Shown here: positions 44,800 to 54,693 of the stretch, in pieces
Position numbering within the stretch: the first letter of the stretch is position 1
Layout: each line of letters begins with the position of its first letter
Assembly: GCA_035079385.1 (NCBI GenBank)
Contig: JAVHKY010000034.1
Coordinates: 434,001-498,000 of the forward strand
Direction: 5' to 3'
DNA from: Aspidiotus rigidus
Lineage: Eukaryota; Arthropoda; Insecta; Hemiptera; Diaspididae
DNA: 64,000 nt
The notes under the pieces: model-generated
The model's input: only the letters and a program-made list of their open reading frames with translations
What the model was told of the DNA's origin: nothing
Databases searched by the model: none
Program-made: the position numbers and the translations under genes

Positions 44800-45330
44800 A
44801 ATCCACCAAAAGTTGACTCAAAATCGAAGTTGATTTTGAGTCGATTTAGCTCCGCCCAATGTTGATCGCAAATCGACCCAAAGTGACTAGGATTCGACTC
44901 ACGATCGACCGCTCGTTTTTTAACATGTTATCATCGCCGTCGACAACCGGTATCATAGATTGATTTCGATTTAAAATCTACGTCGGTTTTTGGTCGGTAA
45001 CGTGTCAACTTTCGATCGTGATTGAGATCAAATGTGAGTCGAGACTTGGTAGGCATACTAAATTTTAATGTCGAGTGAAAATCGACGTTGAAATTGCGTC
45101 GATTCGACCATTGCTACGCTGATCCAGTATATATAATTGAGATTCCCCTTGGCCTTCATTATATGATTTTTACTGCGCACTTTGTGTACGAGTAGCGAAG
45201 TCACCAAACAGGCAGAACCCAGCAACTTCGGATGGGTGTCAATTTGAGCTCGATTTGAAGTCGACCAGCATACATCCAGACTCGAAATCGACGCAAGTTC
45301 AGTCGATTTTAAATCGGAAAAGTGAAATCT
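44800..45330. repeat. TCGA-rich degenerate repeats, middle cluster
   Basis: Multiple TCGATTT, AAATCGACC and GTCGATTC modules at irregular spacing, with a TGACGTCA at about 44788 just before the cluster. Confidence 0.6.
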
Positions 45331-45479
45331 GCCTAAAGATGGACTTCGACGTGAATTTATTTCAACAAAGAAGTAAATTAGCGTGATTGTTGAGAAATCC
45401 TCTTTTTCAACCCCTTTACTACCCTCGTAACCTCCCATTATGGGTACGTGCTTGTATTCATGATTGCAAAGATTTGAAA

Positions 45480-46200
45480 AAAAAAAAAGATTTTGCCTAT
45501 GCCCTGAGAATTTTTGTAATTATATTCTGCAATATTGAACGAAAGTAGGGCAATATTCGAAGGAAAAAGTGGGCCAAATGTAGTTGACAATAATACCGTT
45601 CCAGAGGCTTCTTCTTGACTTACACACGAGACTGCAATGGGTAAACTGAGATAAATCTTCAGCAGTGAAGAAAAATCTCGTGAATTAGCAAGTTCTTATC
45701 CCCCCCCCGATCCTCCTACGAAAAGGGGGGGATTAATTGGCCAAGATAATGGCAAATTGGTGTTTGCATTGGCAGCTTTTGTGCCAAAGGCATCTGCTTC
45801 ACCGAACTTTTTGTCACTTTCAGAACAAGGCTGGGATGGAAATCGTAGGGCATGTCTGCGGGCATTAATGACTGAATTTTGGTATCATAAAGGTGGGAAG
45901 CCGATGTTCACGAGATCAAGAATTATGTTTGAGAGTGCTTCAGACGTAGATATACTGTTATAATATCTTGTTCTCTTTCGTACTCAATTAATTACAATTT
46001 TTTTTTTCTATTGATTTCCTCGTGTTGGACGTTATTGCAAAAAAGTCTTACAATTTTCTCTTCTTGGGAATTTTGGGGTAAAAAAGCATGTTAATTTCCT
46101 ATCAAAGATCAAAAATAGTGATCAATATGTGGCATAACCACAACCAATAACTGGCTACTGATCGTCACTTTAAAAATCCTTTTCGGACATTTCTGTGATT
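45480..46200. other. No gene recognised; 68-codon ORF at 45757-45963
   Basis: The short plus-strand ORF contains SLSEQGWDGNRRACLRALMT. I do not recognise it, and it lies between repeat clusters, so it may be a transposon scrap. Confidence 0.3.
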
Positions 46201-47700
46201 CAAGTTTAGAATGATGTGAGCATTCTTGGTGTGGAAGAGGAGGGGCGATCCTCTAGCACTGCGTCTGAATCTGACCTCTGTGACGTCATCAAAAATATTG
46301 ATATCATCTAGTGACTTCAAAAAGGTTTGAGCCAAGAACCTCTATAGAAGTGGAAAAATTTCAAGCTACAGACATGACCTCGACTGTAACTATGGATTCT
46401 TAGACTAAACACAGGCTCGACGAAGAGAAGCATTTCAGGCCAAGGTTATATGGTCTTACATCCCCAGAAAACGTCTGCATTCGACCTTTGTGACGTCATC
46501 CATTGGTACTGAAAAATTTCGAATTCCGATCTTTCATATCAAATTTGAGGAATAAGGGCTTAAAAAAATTCAGAGCCATGAACCGCTATAGAGGTTGGCT
46601 CAGAAGCAGGTCAAGCTCTAAACCTCCAAGCTTAGCAAGAAATCTCCTCTAGGTATGGAAGCTAGGCTTCAACCAACAACAGCTAGTCTCAGGGGACAAT
46701 TGTAGGCTAAAGCTCTTCAATTTAAGACCCTCTTCTCCGCTGTGAAGTCTAGGTTCAAGCTTGGTTAATGGTTATCGATTTCATATCGATTTTTAGTTCT
46801 CTGGTGGAATTCGAATCGACTTCTCTAAATTCTTTATCGGCCTGAAATCGACTGCGCTGTTTAATCGATTTCAAGTCGGTTTTTAGTTTAATGGAAACGT
46901 TTGCTAGTCAACTTTTAATCAACCTTAATTCGACTCCTTTGTTTTGTCGATTTCAAGTAGATTTGTAGTTTTCTGGTTAAGTACATCAGTCGAATTTAAA
47001 TCGACTTGAAAACGATGTCGATTTTGAAACGACTTCTTCAAATTTTTTTATTGACCTAAAGTCTTCTGCTCCATTGGGTCGATTTCAAGTTCTCTGGCAT
47101 GGTACGTTGGTCGACCTGTAATCGATTACTCTCTGTTGGTTCGATTAACAGTCGACTTGTATGCTTTTAAATCGTATGTTTTCGTTGAGTTTAAATCGAC
47201 CTCACCCTAGATTCGATTTCGAATGAAATTCTCCAAATTTCTTCATCGACCTAAACTCGACTGCTCTGTTGAATCGATTTAAAGTCGATTTTTAGTTTTC
47301 TGGGAATGTTTGCTGGTCGACTTCGAATCGATCTGGAATTAATCGACGTCGATCTGGAGTCGAGTTGCAGTCACCCCCCCCCCAAAAAAAAAAAAAAAAA
47401 AATTTATCTTTTGTGACTTCCCTACTCGCGGACGGAATACGTAGTCATAAAATTACTCGTGTATAGATCGTCTCTTGTCGATAATTGACGTATATCAATC
47501 GATAATCGACGTCCATTTTGGGTCAACGTCTTCATCTATAACTCCGGGAGTCGACTCAATTCCGATATTAACGAATAGTCGATGGTAAAAAGATGTGGTC
47601 GATTTTGAATCGAGTTCCAGCCATTTTGGATTGATTTTCAGTCAAAATTGGGTCTTTGAGCTGACTTTTTGGTAGAAATAGCGAGTCGATTTATGGTCGC
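46200..47700 (+). repeat. Degenerate TCGA-rich composite repeat, plus orientation
   Basis: A tandem pair of about 210-bp units (GTGACGTCATC at 46281 and 46492, each followed by an AGAACCTCTATAGA-type block and GGTCAAGCT-type block) leads into GGCTTCAACCAACAACAGCT and then about 180-bp modules containing TCGACTGCTCTGTT, TCAAGTCGATTTTTAGTTT and CATCGACCTAAA. The family also occurs reversed at 42960-43620 and 50800-51060. Confidence 0.68.
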
Positions 47701-47739
47701 GATAACCCTCGGACAACTGGAGTTGACGAAGTTGTTGTA

Positions 47740-48190
47740 TACGAGAAACAATTTTTGTTTGAAACATTTTTTAATAAAATTTCAATTAGACAAGATATAA
47801 GCAAAAGACTAAATCTTGGGGGGCTTAAACCCCTACTAAAAAAAGAACCTCCTGAAGGCTGAATGATTCATTTCATAGCAAATTTAACGAGGAACAACTC
47901 TTGTTTGAAACTTTTTTTTTTAAATTTCAATTTTGTGAGATACTATATGGAAAAACTGATTTTGGTTCTCTTTTGAACGGCCTTTGCAAAGGCGCTAATT
48001 GGTACAGGCTGAAAGTTGAATACGTTATTTGGTATGAAATTTAACGAGGAACAACTTTTGTACGAAACATTTTTTAATAAAATTCCAATTTCGCGCGGTA
48101 TAGGCGAGAAACTAATTTTTCGGGGGTTCGAACCGCCATAAAAAAAGAAGCTCCAGGGGGAAAACGCGGGATTTTTAGTATGTTATTCAG
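47740..48190 (+). repeat. Three tandem copies of a ~148-bp unit
   Basis: ACAATTTTTGTTTGAAAC and variants occur at about 47750, 47896 and 48046, each followed by ATTTTTTAATAAAATTTCAA, a CTTAAACCCC-type block and AAGAA-CTCC. Units are diverged. Confidence 0.68.
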
Positions 48191-48239
48191 GACCACATCC
48201 TGAACCACTTTCAGCAAAGAAACGTTTGGTCCAGCAAAA

Positions 48240-49740
48240 TGTTTTTTTTTTTTTTTTTTTCCTTATTTGCCTACACTACGAGACTCGAGAGATTTTATGA
48301 GGTACACCTTAAAACATAATATTTCAAAAGACGCTAGCATTCTGAGCTTTAATTATTCTCAATGTCTCTCGAGAAAGTCATCGTAGTGAGACTCTGGAGA
48401 ACATCGTTATGCTATTAGAATCCTAATCCTAGGTTTATTCATCGAGATTTCGCTAATGAAATTGATTCACCTCATTCCGCAATTAATTAAACTCATGGAC
48501 GAGAACGTGCACAGCGACACCAATTGAATGAGAGGATGGAAGGGTTATGAAACATTCTAACAATGCAGTGGGAGCGAGAATTTGTGCGCTTGTTTGTTTC
48601 ATCATGACTCTCTCTCTCTCTCTTTCTTCTCATCTTTGTAAGCAGGTCTCAATCTTGTGAGTGGAAAGAAAGCGGGAATTATGATGGAGTCACGTACATA
48701 CAAATGAAAATCGACTCACACTTATTATCTTCGCCCCTCCCCCTTCCAACGTCACGCGATAGTATTTTCTTCAATCTGAAATCTTTGAGCGAATTTTAAA
48801 CATTCTTAACCTGTAAAACTTTCATTCATGAAAATAGGTAATCAAGTTCGGTCGCCGTCGAAAGATGAAGATATTTTTTGGCGAGAGATATTCCGAAATT
48901 GCGCGAAAAGTTTTCAAAGGAAATGCGTAATTCGTCACTAAAGACGAGTCTAAGACCGTTTTGTATACTCTCTACAGTATCAATTTACCTTAACGAAAAT
49001 GCTGTCGCTTAGATCGGGGATAGTAATCAACTCTATTGAAACAGATTTCTGAGCCAGAGGCTTTAGTACCATTTTTTTTCTCTCTCTCTCTCTTAGAGAG
49101 TATAAGCTTCATCGACGATCCTATTATCCAACTATTAAAGCTAAGCTTATTCAGCGACCAAACTGCCGTGCTGACGCTCTAATCGAAACATGAATTTTGT
49201 GGTCGCGCGCAATCAATTTCTCGTTAGTGTTCGAGCTCTCTTTTCACAAATCGTAATTCTGACGCGCGTGTTATTGTCGCCGATTTTTATAGTATACGCT
49301 CTCATTCAACAAAACGATGTCGAAAAAGAGAATTAAATCCCTCATAAAAAAGAGTTTGACTATATGTACTAGCCAGCGATCGCGTGTATTTTTCGTCGAA
49401 GTAAAAGTGTATACGCGATTGAAACTAAATCTGTGTAAGAAACGATTTTTCAACCGTAAAAGTGAGTTCTCTTTCTCGAAATCAAAAAAATACGAGGATG
49501 AAAATGTCATTTTGATTTACTTCAGCGGGTTAGAAAAAGGATGAGATACGTACGAGACAATGGCGTAATACGTAGATAAACGAGCGTAAAGCAATATTGA
49601 TGGAAGGCAGACGGAACGTAAGTAGGAATATTCCGTCCCGTATGGCGAGCAACGAGGTGTATAAGCAAAGCAACAGTCAATAAAATAACTTTTATTATGT
49701 ACGGAGCACAAAGTTCTGCTCGAGATTATTAACCCGCTAG
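48240..49740. other. No gene recognised; simple repeats
   Basis: A T run at 48242-48260, CT microsatellites at about 48608-48624 and 49079-49094, and overlapping opposite-strand ORFs at 49271-49544 of unknown meaning. Confidence 0.4.
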
Positions 49741-49766
49741 CGCTTTCGAGTACTACTCCTTTGTCA
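49741..49766 (-). ncRNA. Hammerhead-like motif, possible PLE 3' remnant
   Basis: On the minus strand TGACAAAGG, the self-complementary GAGTAGTACTC and CGAAAGCG reproduce the layout seen at 41102 and 39444. No PLE coding sequence is recognisable next to it. Confidence 0.35.
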
Positions 49767-50114
49767 GTATATAAGACTGCATCTAACGTGGCTTTCCTGT
49801 TGGTTACAACATATAGTCCGATATATATGAAATTGCCACGTTCGAGACAATGGTCGCTTCTAATTCATCTGGTCATTTAGATTCGGAGAATGGTTTAGGC
49901 AAAGTTGAGGAGAAATACAATATATAACTATTAAGAAGATAGTTAGGAACTAAGAATTTTAATGTTGAAAAATTTTTTGGTCACTTGAAATTGGAAAAGA
50001 ACAATACACAAATAACGAAAAAACAAAAAGGAAAATGAAGAGTGGAGTCACAAACGAGAATAAGATAATAATAAATAAAGCCAAAAATGTTTGTGTGTAA
50101 TAATAACAATAAGA

Positions 50115-50800
50115 AAAGTGCAATTATCGAGTTTTGATTTTGTTGTCCATTTATTCTCCACCACTTCTCTTACAGCTTCACCCAGCTTCCTCTCCTGCTT
50201 TCCTACTAGCTTTCTCGCTTCTCTTCTTGCCTTCTTCCTCTTCATAGCTTCTTTCCACAATCTTCTCGCCACGGTGCCCGCGGGTATAGTCTACTTTTAC
50301 TCGGCTTCCCCAGCTTCTCTCGCTGTCTCTCCACACTTTCCTATCCTTTCGGCTTATTTTCCGCGGTGCCCGCAGATTTTGCTTTTTCCTGTCTCATTCC
50401 GGCTTCTTCCTCTTGTTGCTCGCCGCGGTATCCATGGGTACAACAGCGTATCCTCTCAATTAGCCTCCGCGGTATCCGTGGGACTGGTCTGCACACCTCT
50501 TCAATCTTCTGCCTATTGCTTCCTCTCCTGCTTTCCGCTTCTCTTCTCGCCTTCTTCCTCTTCATAGCTTCTTTCCACAATCTTCTCGCCACGGTGCCCG
50601 CGGGTATAGTCTACTTTTACTCGGCTTCCCCAGCTTCTCTCGCTGTTTCTCCTCACTTTCCTATCATTTTGGCTTATTTTCCGCAGTGCCCGCAGGTTTT
50701 GCCTTTTCCTGTCTCATTCTGGCTTCTTCCTCTTGTTGCTCGCCGCGGTGTCCGCGGGTACAACAGTGTATCCTCTCAATTAGCCTCCGCGGTTTTGACT
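50115..50800 (+). repeat. Tandem duplication, unit about 321 bp, with CCGCGG submotifs
   Basis: CTTCATAGCTTCTTTCCACA recurs at 50241 and 50562 with closely matching sequence over about 260 bases. Within each copy CCGCGGTGCCCGCGGGTA-type motifs repeat every 40-90 bases. All ORFs here (plus and minus) follow from the repeat. Confidence 0.78.
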
Positions 50801-51060
50801 CAACTTGAAATTGACCCAACAGAGCAGTCGACTTCATGAGGAACTTGTTTCGAAATCGACTCCAGATAGACGTCATTTTGAAATCGATTGGAAGTCGGAA
50901 CTACAAATCGACTTGAAATCGAGCCAACAGAGCAGTCCAATTAAGGTTGCGCTAGAGAATTATCGTTGAAATCGACTAGAATAGGTCCTACGAGAGCATT
51001 CAATTTCAAGTCGATACAAAAATTTAGAGAGGTTGACTCTGAATCGACTAAACCCATTAA
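50800..51060 (-). repeat. TCGA-rich degenerate repeat, minus orientation
   Basis: Contains CCAACAGAGCAGTCGACTTC, AAATCGACTCCAGATAGACG and CTTGAAATCGAGCC, the reverse complement of modules at 46800-47350. Confidence 0.65.
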
Positions 51061-51285
51061 CCTTTCTCATGGCTCTGGTCTCACCAAAAACATCGCTGCA
51101 TCACGAAATTCACCTCACACCGCTCTGCGTCGCGTCGGCTCCACATGCCTAATGCTCGTTATCTCCTCTTCTACTTTCACCCTCTCTCCCGCGACCCCCC
51201 AATCTGGAGTGTCCCTTCAAGTCGATCACATATTCGTGTGACCAAACTTAGGAACCCTCCACAAAACCAAACAAATGTTCTCATC

Positions 51286-52073
51286 TGTTACGAACGGGTA
51301 TTTTCAGATCTTCTTTAATGCGTGGCGCGATTGACTACGCCGAGGAGCGGGGTTTTAGGTAACCCCTGAAAGTCCCACCACCAACCACCTTTCACCTCCT
51401 TATTAAACGGTTCACTTTCGATGTACTGTCGAACCGGATAATATAACCGATCTATTGTCGCTCGGATATTCTGACGTTAACAACCAGAGTGTTGGTAATT
51501 CCAAACACTCGCGACGGATTCGCTAGGTACAGTATTTGCTAGAACGTCGTTTGGGAACCAAGACGACGACTGACAAATAAAGCTTCGCGCTATTACAACA
51601 ATCTTGAACGCACTAGTCGGTAACCGAACTAGAAAACTGCTGGGAACCAAACAGTTGATTTTCCTTCAAATCTACCCTACTTATATGACGCGAAGTCGTA
51701 CCGTATTGTGCGCATTCTCGTATATCGCGAATAATTATTTAATCAGCAAAAATCAACGGCCGTCTCTGATTGGTTAGGATGTCGCGAAATCGCTTTTCGT
51801 TCAAAATATCATAGCGATATATGTAAAATGTGATTTCTTCTAATATCGGCGAATAAGAATCGTTCCTCTAAAAGTCGTCTTAAATCAGTCTCATTATTGG
51901 TCTTTTAACGAGGAGTCTTTTCATATAAAAACGTATTCCACTATAATCGGCAAGTATTGTACAGCGTTAGTTATCGCGGGATTGTTTTACTCTCGTTCGC
52001 TCGCATTTGAACGTACTCGCGTGCTGACGAAATTATCAGCTCGTAAAATAGACGAAATTATGAGGTCATAATA
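51286..52073 (-). repeat. 3' LTR (minus-strand sense)
   Basis: Matches 58488-59275 apart from one substitution. If the terminus is drawn at the canonical CA instead (52068), five bases fewer are included, but the CATC duplication supports 52073. Confidence 0.9.
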
Positions 52074-52210
52074 TTCGGCCTTTCCTGACGGAGTTTGGTC
52101 TCCAAACTCGTTACTAGGGAGACAGCAACTCTTCCTTTTAAGAAATTCATTCGGTGGTCCTGAAAAGGACCTTTTCAAAAATTATGCATCGTTCTCGCGT
52201 CTTTTAAACT

Positions 52211-52864
52211 TTATCTACGACGCGGATGGAGAGAACACGAAAGCGCGTGTCCGCCTTTTACTCGGCAACTCTTGCAACGTTCTTCTTTACTGACATCCTC
52301 TTCCTTGTTCAATTCGGCTTGCTCTTGTTCTGACAAATTTAAGGCTAAGGTATCTTCTTCTTCCTTGTCTTCGGCTTGCAGTTTAGCTGCAAAGTCTGCC
52401 AACTCTTGATCGATTCTACTTCCTGTCAATTCTTGTATTTTCTTTTCCATTTCTGTCCTTGGTTCTTCTCGTTTCGATTCACACGCTGGTAACTTGCGTT
52501 TAGCTGGAACTTCTATGGTGGTACGCCGACCACCCAACGGAATCGGTGATGACGGTCGTTTTAGAATTCGATCTTTTCTCTGAATAATATTTCCAGGGCT
52601 GGACGAGGGTACAGCGGGTATCGCTTTCTCCATGGCAATAACGTTTGCCGCGCGGATGGCTCCCAATAGAGCCGGTATGTCCGGTGCGAGGCATAATTCT
52701 TCGAATCCTACGCGCAATGGAGTAGGCAACTCGTATGCCACTGCCGGTAAAAGTCCAATGCCTCTTCGGAGAACTCGTATTTCGGATAACAATGACTGTA
52801 TCAGATGATCGGATGCGGCCAAATACAAATCAATCATACGGTTGCGTCGTCGCTCGTTGTTCAT
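52211..52864 (-). CDS. Accessory ORF of the LTR retrotransposon, unknown function (217 aa)
   Basis: This ORF lies downstream of integrase and before the 3' LTR, where env or other accessory genes sit. It starts MNNERRRNRMIDLYLAASDH, has a hydrophobic-helical first third (SLLSEIRVLRRGIGLLPA), a proline/basic middle (ILKRPSSPIPLGGRR), an acidic segment rich in Glu/Asp near residues 165-200, and ends with a compact Cys/His cluster (CKSCRVKGGHALSCSLHP) that could bind a metal. There is no signal peptide or transmembrane segment, so it is not a conventional Env. I do not recognise the family. About 375 bases separate it from integrase; expression may need splicing. Confidence 0.7.
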   Translation of the reverse strand: MNNERRRNRMIDLYLAASDHLIQSLLSEIRVLRRGIGLLPAVAYELPTPLRVGFEELCLAPDIPALLGAIRAANVIAMEKAIPAVPSSSPGNIIQRKDRILKRPSSPIPLGGRRTTIEVPAKRKLPACESKREEPRTEMEKKIQELTGSRIDQELADFAAKLQAEDKEEEDTLALNLSEQEQAELNKEEDVSKEERCKSCRVKGGHALSCSLHPRRR

Positions 52865-53240
52865 CTCGACTTTTCTTCTTCGATCACAATCTTTTACAAA
52901 TATTAAAACACAGGAAATAACTGCTTGACGTATTTGCGAACTATGAAAATTTGCTCTTTCTGCTACTGTTTTTATATTATTTTCATGCAGTAATTTGGAC
53001 CTATGACCATACAGTTTTTTCGTGATTGGTTATTATAGTCAGAAATCCACTCGCGATTTTTATGCTCTTATCTTGATTTTTATGCTGATATCGACAATTA
53101 TTATTTTCTGTCTTTGTTTCTTTTCTTTTCTTTTCTCCAGTTTCTTTTTACTCTTCGTTCTTCTTTATTTTATCGTTTTATCGGTTTTCCTTTTCTTCAT
53201 TTTCTTCGCTGGTTCTACGAGATTCTCATATTTTACTTAA

Positions 53241-54671
53241 TTACTCTTCCAACTCGGATTCAGCTGAAGAGTCGGCAAAAATTTCTATGCGCTTTAGATG
53301 TTCAGGCGCATGTACCGCGTCATACTTGCGGTGCCGATTGTCGAAGTTCTCCACTTTGTATCTATCATTTGGATATGGCGTTGTAATCTTGTATGGTCCC
53401 TTAAATCTCAATTTAGTTTTTGTGGAAGGGTTCTGATTAGTGATCAATACATAATCTTCTTCGTTAAATTTTCTTGCTTCGCGACGAGTTTCATTTTTCG
53501 CAGCCATCTTATCCTGTATTTCCTTATTTTTCTTTTGGGCCTCTTGGCGCTCGGTTATTCGTTTATTTTCGAAAACTTTTTGTGCGTTTTCATTCTCTTC
53601 GTTACTCCGATCTGCGTCAATTTCGTTGGCTAGAGGGGCTTCGTGACCCAGTCTAGGTCGAAAGCCAAATAATAATTCATTGGGCGATTTCCCTGTACTT
53701 TCATTTACAGTATTATTTATACTCATAGTAACTTGCGATAAATATTTGTCCCATGATTCTTCCGCCGGGATGATCGCTATCAGTTTATCTAAAACAACGG
53801 AGTTCATCCTTTCAACTTGCCCTGCTGCTCGTGGGGTACTCACCGCCGTCAAAATCAGACGAATACCATTTTCTTTACAATACTGCGTGAATTGGTCTGA
53901 TTTGAAAGCGCTCCCCCGGTCCGCTATGATTCTTCGAGGGAAACCGAAAATTCCGGCTAATTGCTCTAGAAAATTAATGACTCCTTTCGTCGTTGTCGAC
54001 TTGCTCGGCCACAACCATACATATTTTGTGAAAGCATCCACAACTACTAGAAGATGGGTATTCTTTCTGGCCGTTTGTACAAATGGCCCTAAATGGTCCA
54101 TATGAATAGTATCCATTGGTATACACGGTTTGGGAATAGGATGTAGTTTCCCACTTGATTCTCCTCTTTTAGGCTTCACATATAAGCAATTTAAGCATGC
54201 CCTCAAATAATCTTCTACATATTTTCGAAGCTTTGGAAACCAAAAACGTTGTCTGACTAATTCTTCTGTTTTGGTCACTCCGGGGTGCGCGTTATCGTCA
54301 TGATACATTTTTAATATTTGCGCGCGGGCACTTCGAGGGACGACCCATTTCAGTCCACCCTCGGTGCGTCTGTACAGCCTACCTCTTTTTAATACAAAAT
54401 CTCGTTTTATTTCTTTGCCCCTGGAAGTTGGCTTTTGTGTGTTTATGGCTTCAATAAGTTCGGCACATTTTGGATCCTGACGTTGGGCTATTTGGACCCA
54501 GTCGTCTAAGTCGATCTCATTCATTCTTTTGATGTTAATAACCTTATCAGCAATGGTTTCCGCATCTTTAGGGTTCACTTTGTCAACGGGACTCCTACTA
54601 AGGGCGTCTACATGTCGCATAGCAGTCCCTGCTCGGTATTCAACTTCGAAATCAAAATCCTGAATTAACAA
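53241..54671 (-). CDS. Pol C-terminal part: RNase H end and integrase (476 aa, frame-shifted from the RT)
   Basis: The ORF begins inside the RNase H end (FDFEVEYRAGTAMRHVDALS), followed by an integrase zinc domain (MYHDDNAHPGVTKTEELVRQ ... CLNC), and a catalytic core with D192 (TIHMDHLGPF), D251 (IIADRGSAF) and E287 (GQVERMN) at D,35,E spacing. A GPYKI...KYDAVHAPEHLKR tail and an acidic end follow. The start codon is internal to what was one pol frame. The natural upstream sequence ends at 54694 after a run of seven A residues on the minus strand, where six would keep the frame open. This is mutation or assembly error in a homopolymer; the integrase motifs themselves are intact. Confidence 0.9.
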   Translation of the reverse strand: MLIQDFDFEVEYRAGTAMRHVDALSRSPVDKVNPKDAETIADKVINIKRMNEIDLDDWVQIAQRQDPKCAELIEAINTQKPTSRGKEIKRDFVLKRGRLYRRTEGGLKWVVPRSARAQILKMYHDDNAHPGVTKTEELVRQRFWFPKLRKYVEDYLRACLNCLYVKPKRGESSGKLHPIPKPCIPMDTIHMDHLGPFVQTARKNTHLLVVVDAFTKYVWLWPSKSTTTKGVINFLEQLAGIFGFPRRIIADRGSAFKSDQFTQYCKENGIRLILTAVSTPRAAGQVERMNSVVLDKLIAIIPAEESWDKYLSQVTMSINNTVNESTGKSPNELLFGFRPRLGHEAPLANEIDADRSNEENENAQKVFENKRITERQEAQKKNKEIQDKMAAKNETRREARKFNEEDYVLITNQNPSTKTKLRFKGPYKITTPYPNDRYKVENFDNRHRKYDAVHAPEHLKRIEIFADSSAESELEE

Positions 54672-54693
54672 CCACCATCGGGCGATCCTAGGA

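Noticed and set aside
50091..50839. Two 157-158 codon overlapping ORFs and minus-strand MARRLWKEAMKRKKARREA ORFs
   Set aside because: They follow the 321-bp tandem duplication and are open on both strands, which points to repeat structure rather than coding selection.
52211..52864. Envelope gene
   Set aside because: No signal peptide, no transmembrane segment and no furin-type or fusion-peptide features; only the position is env-like.
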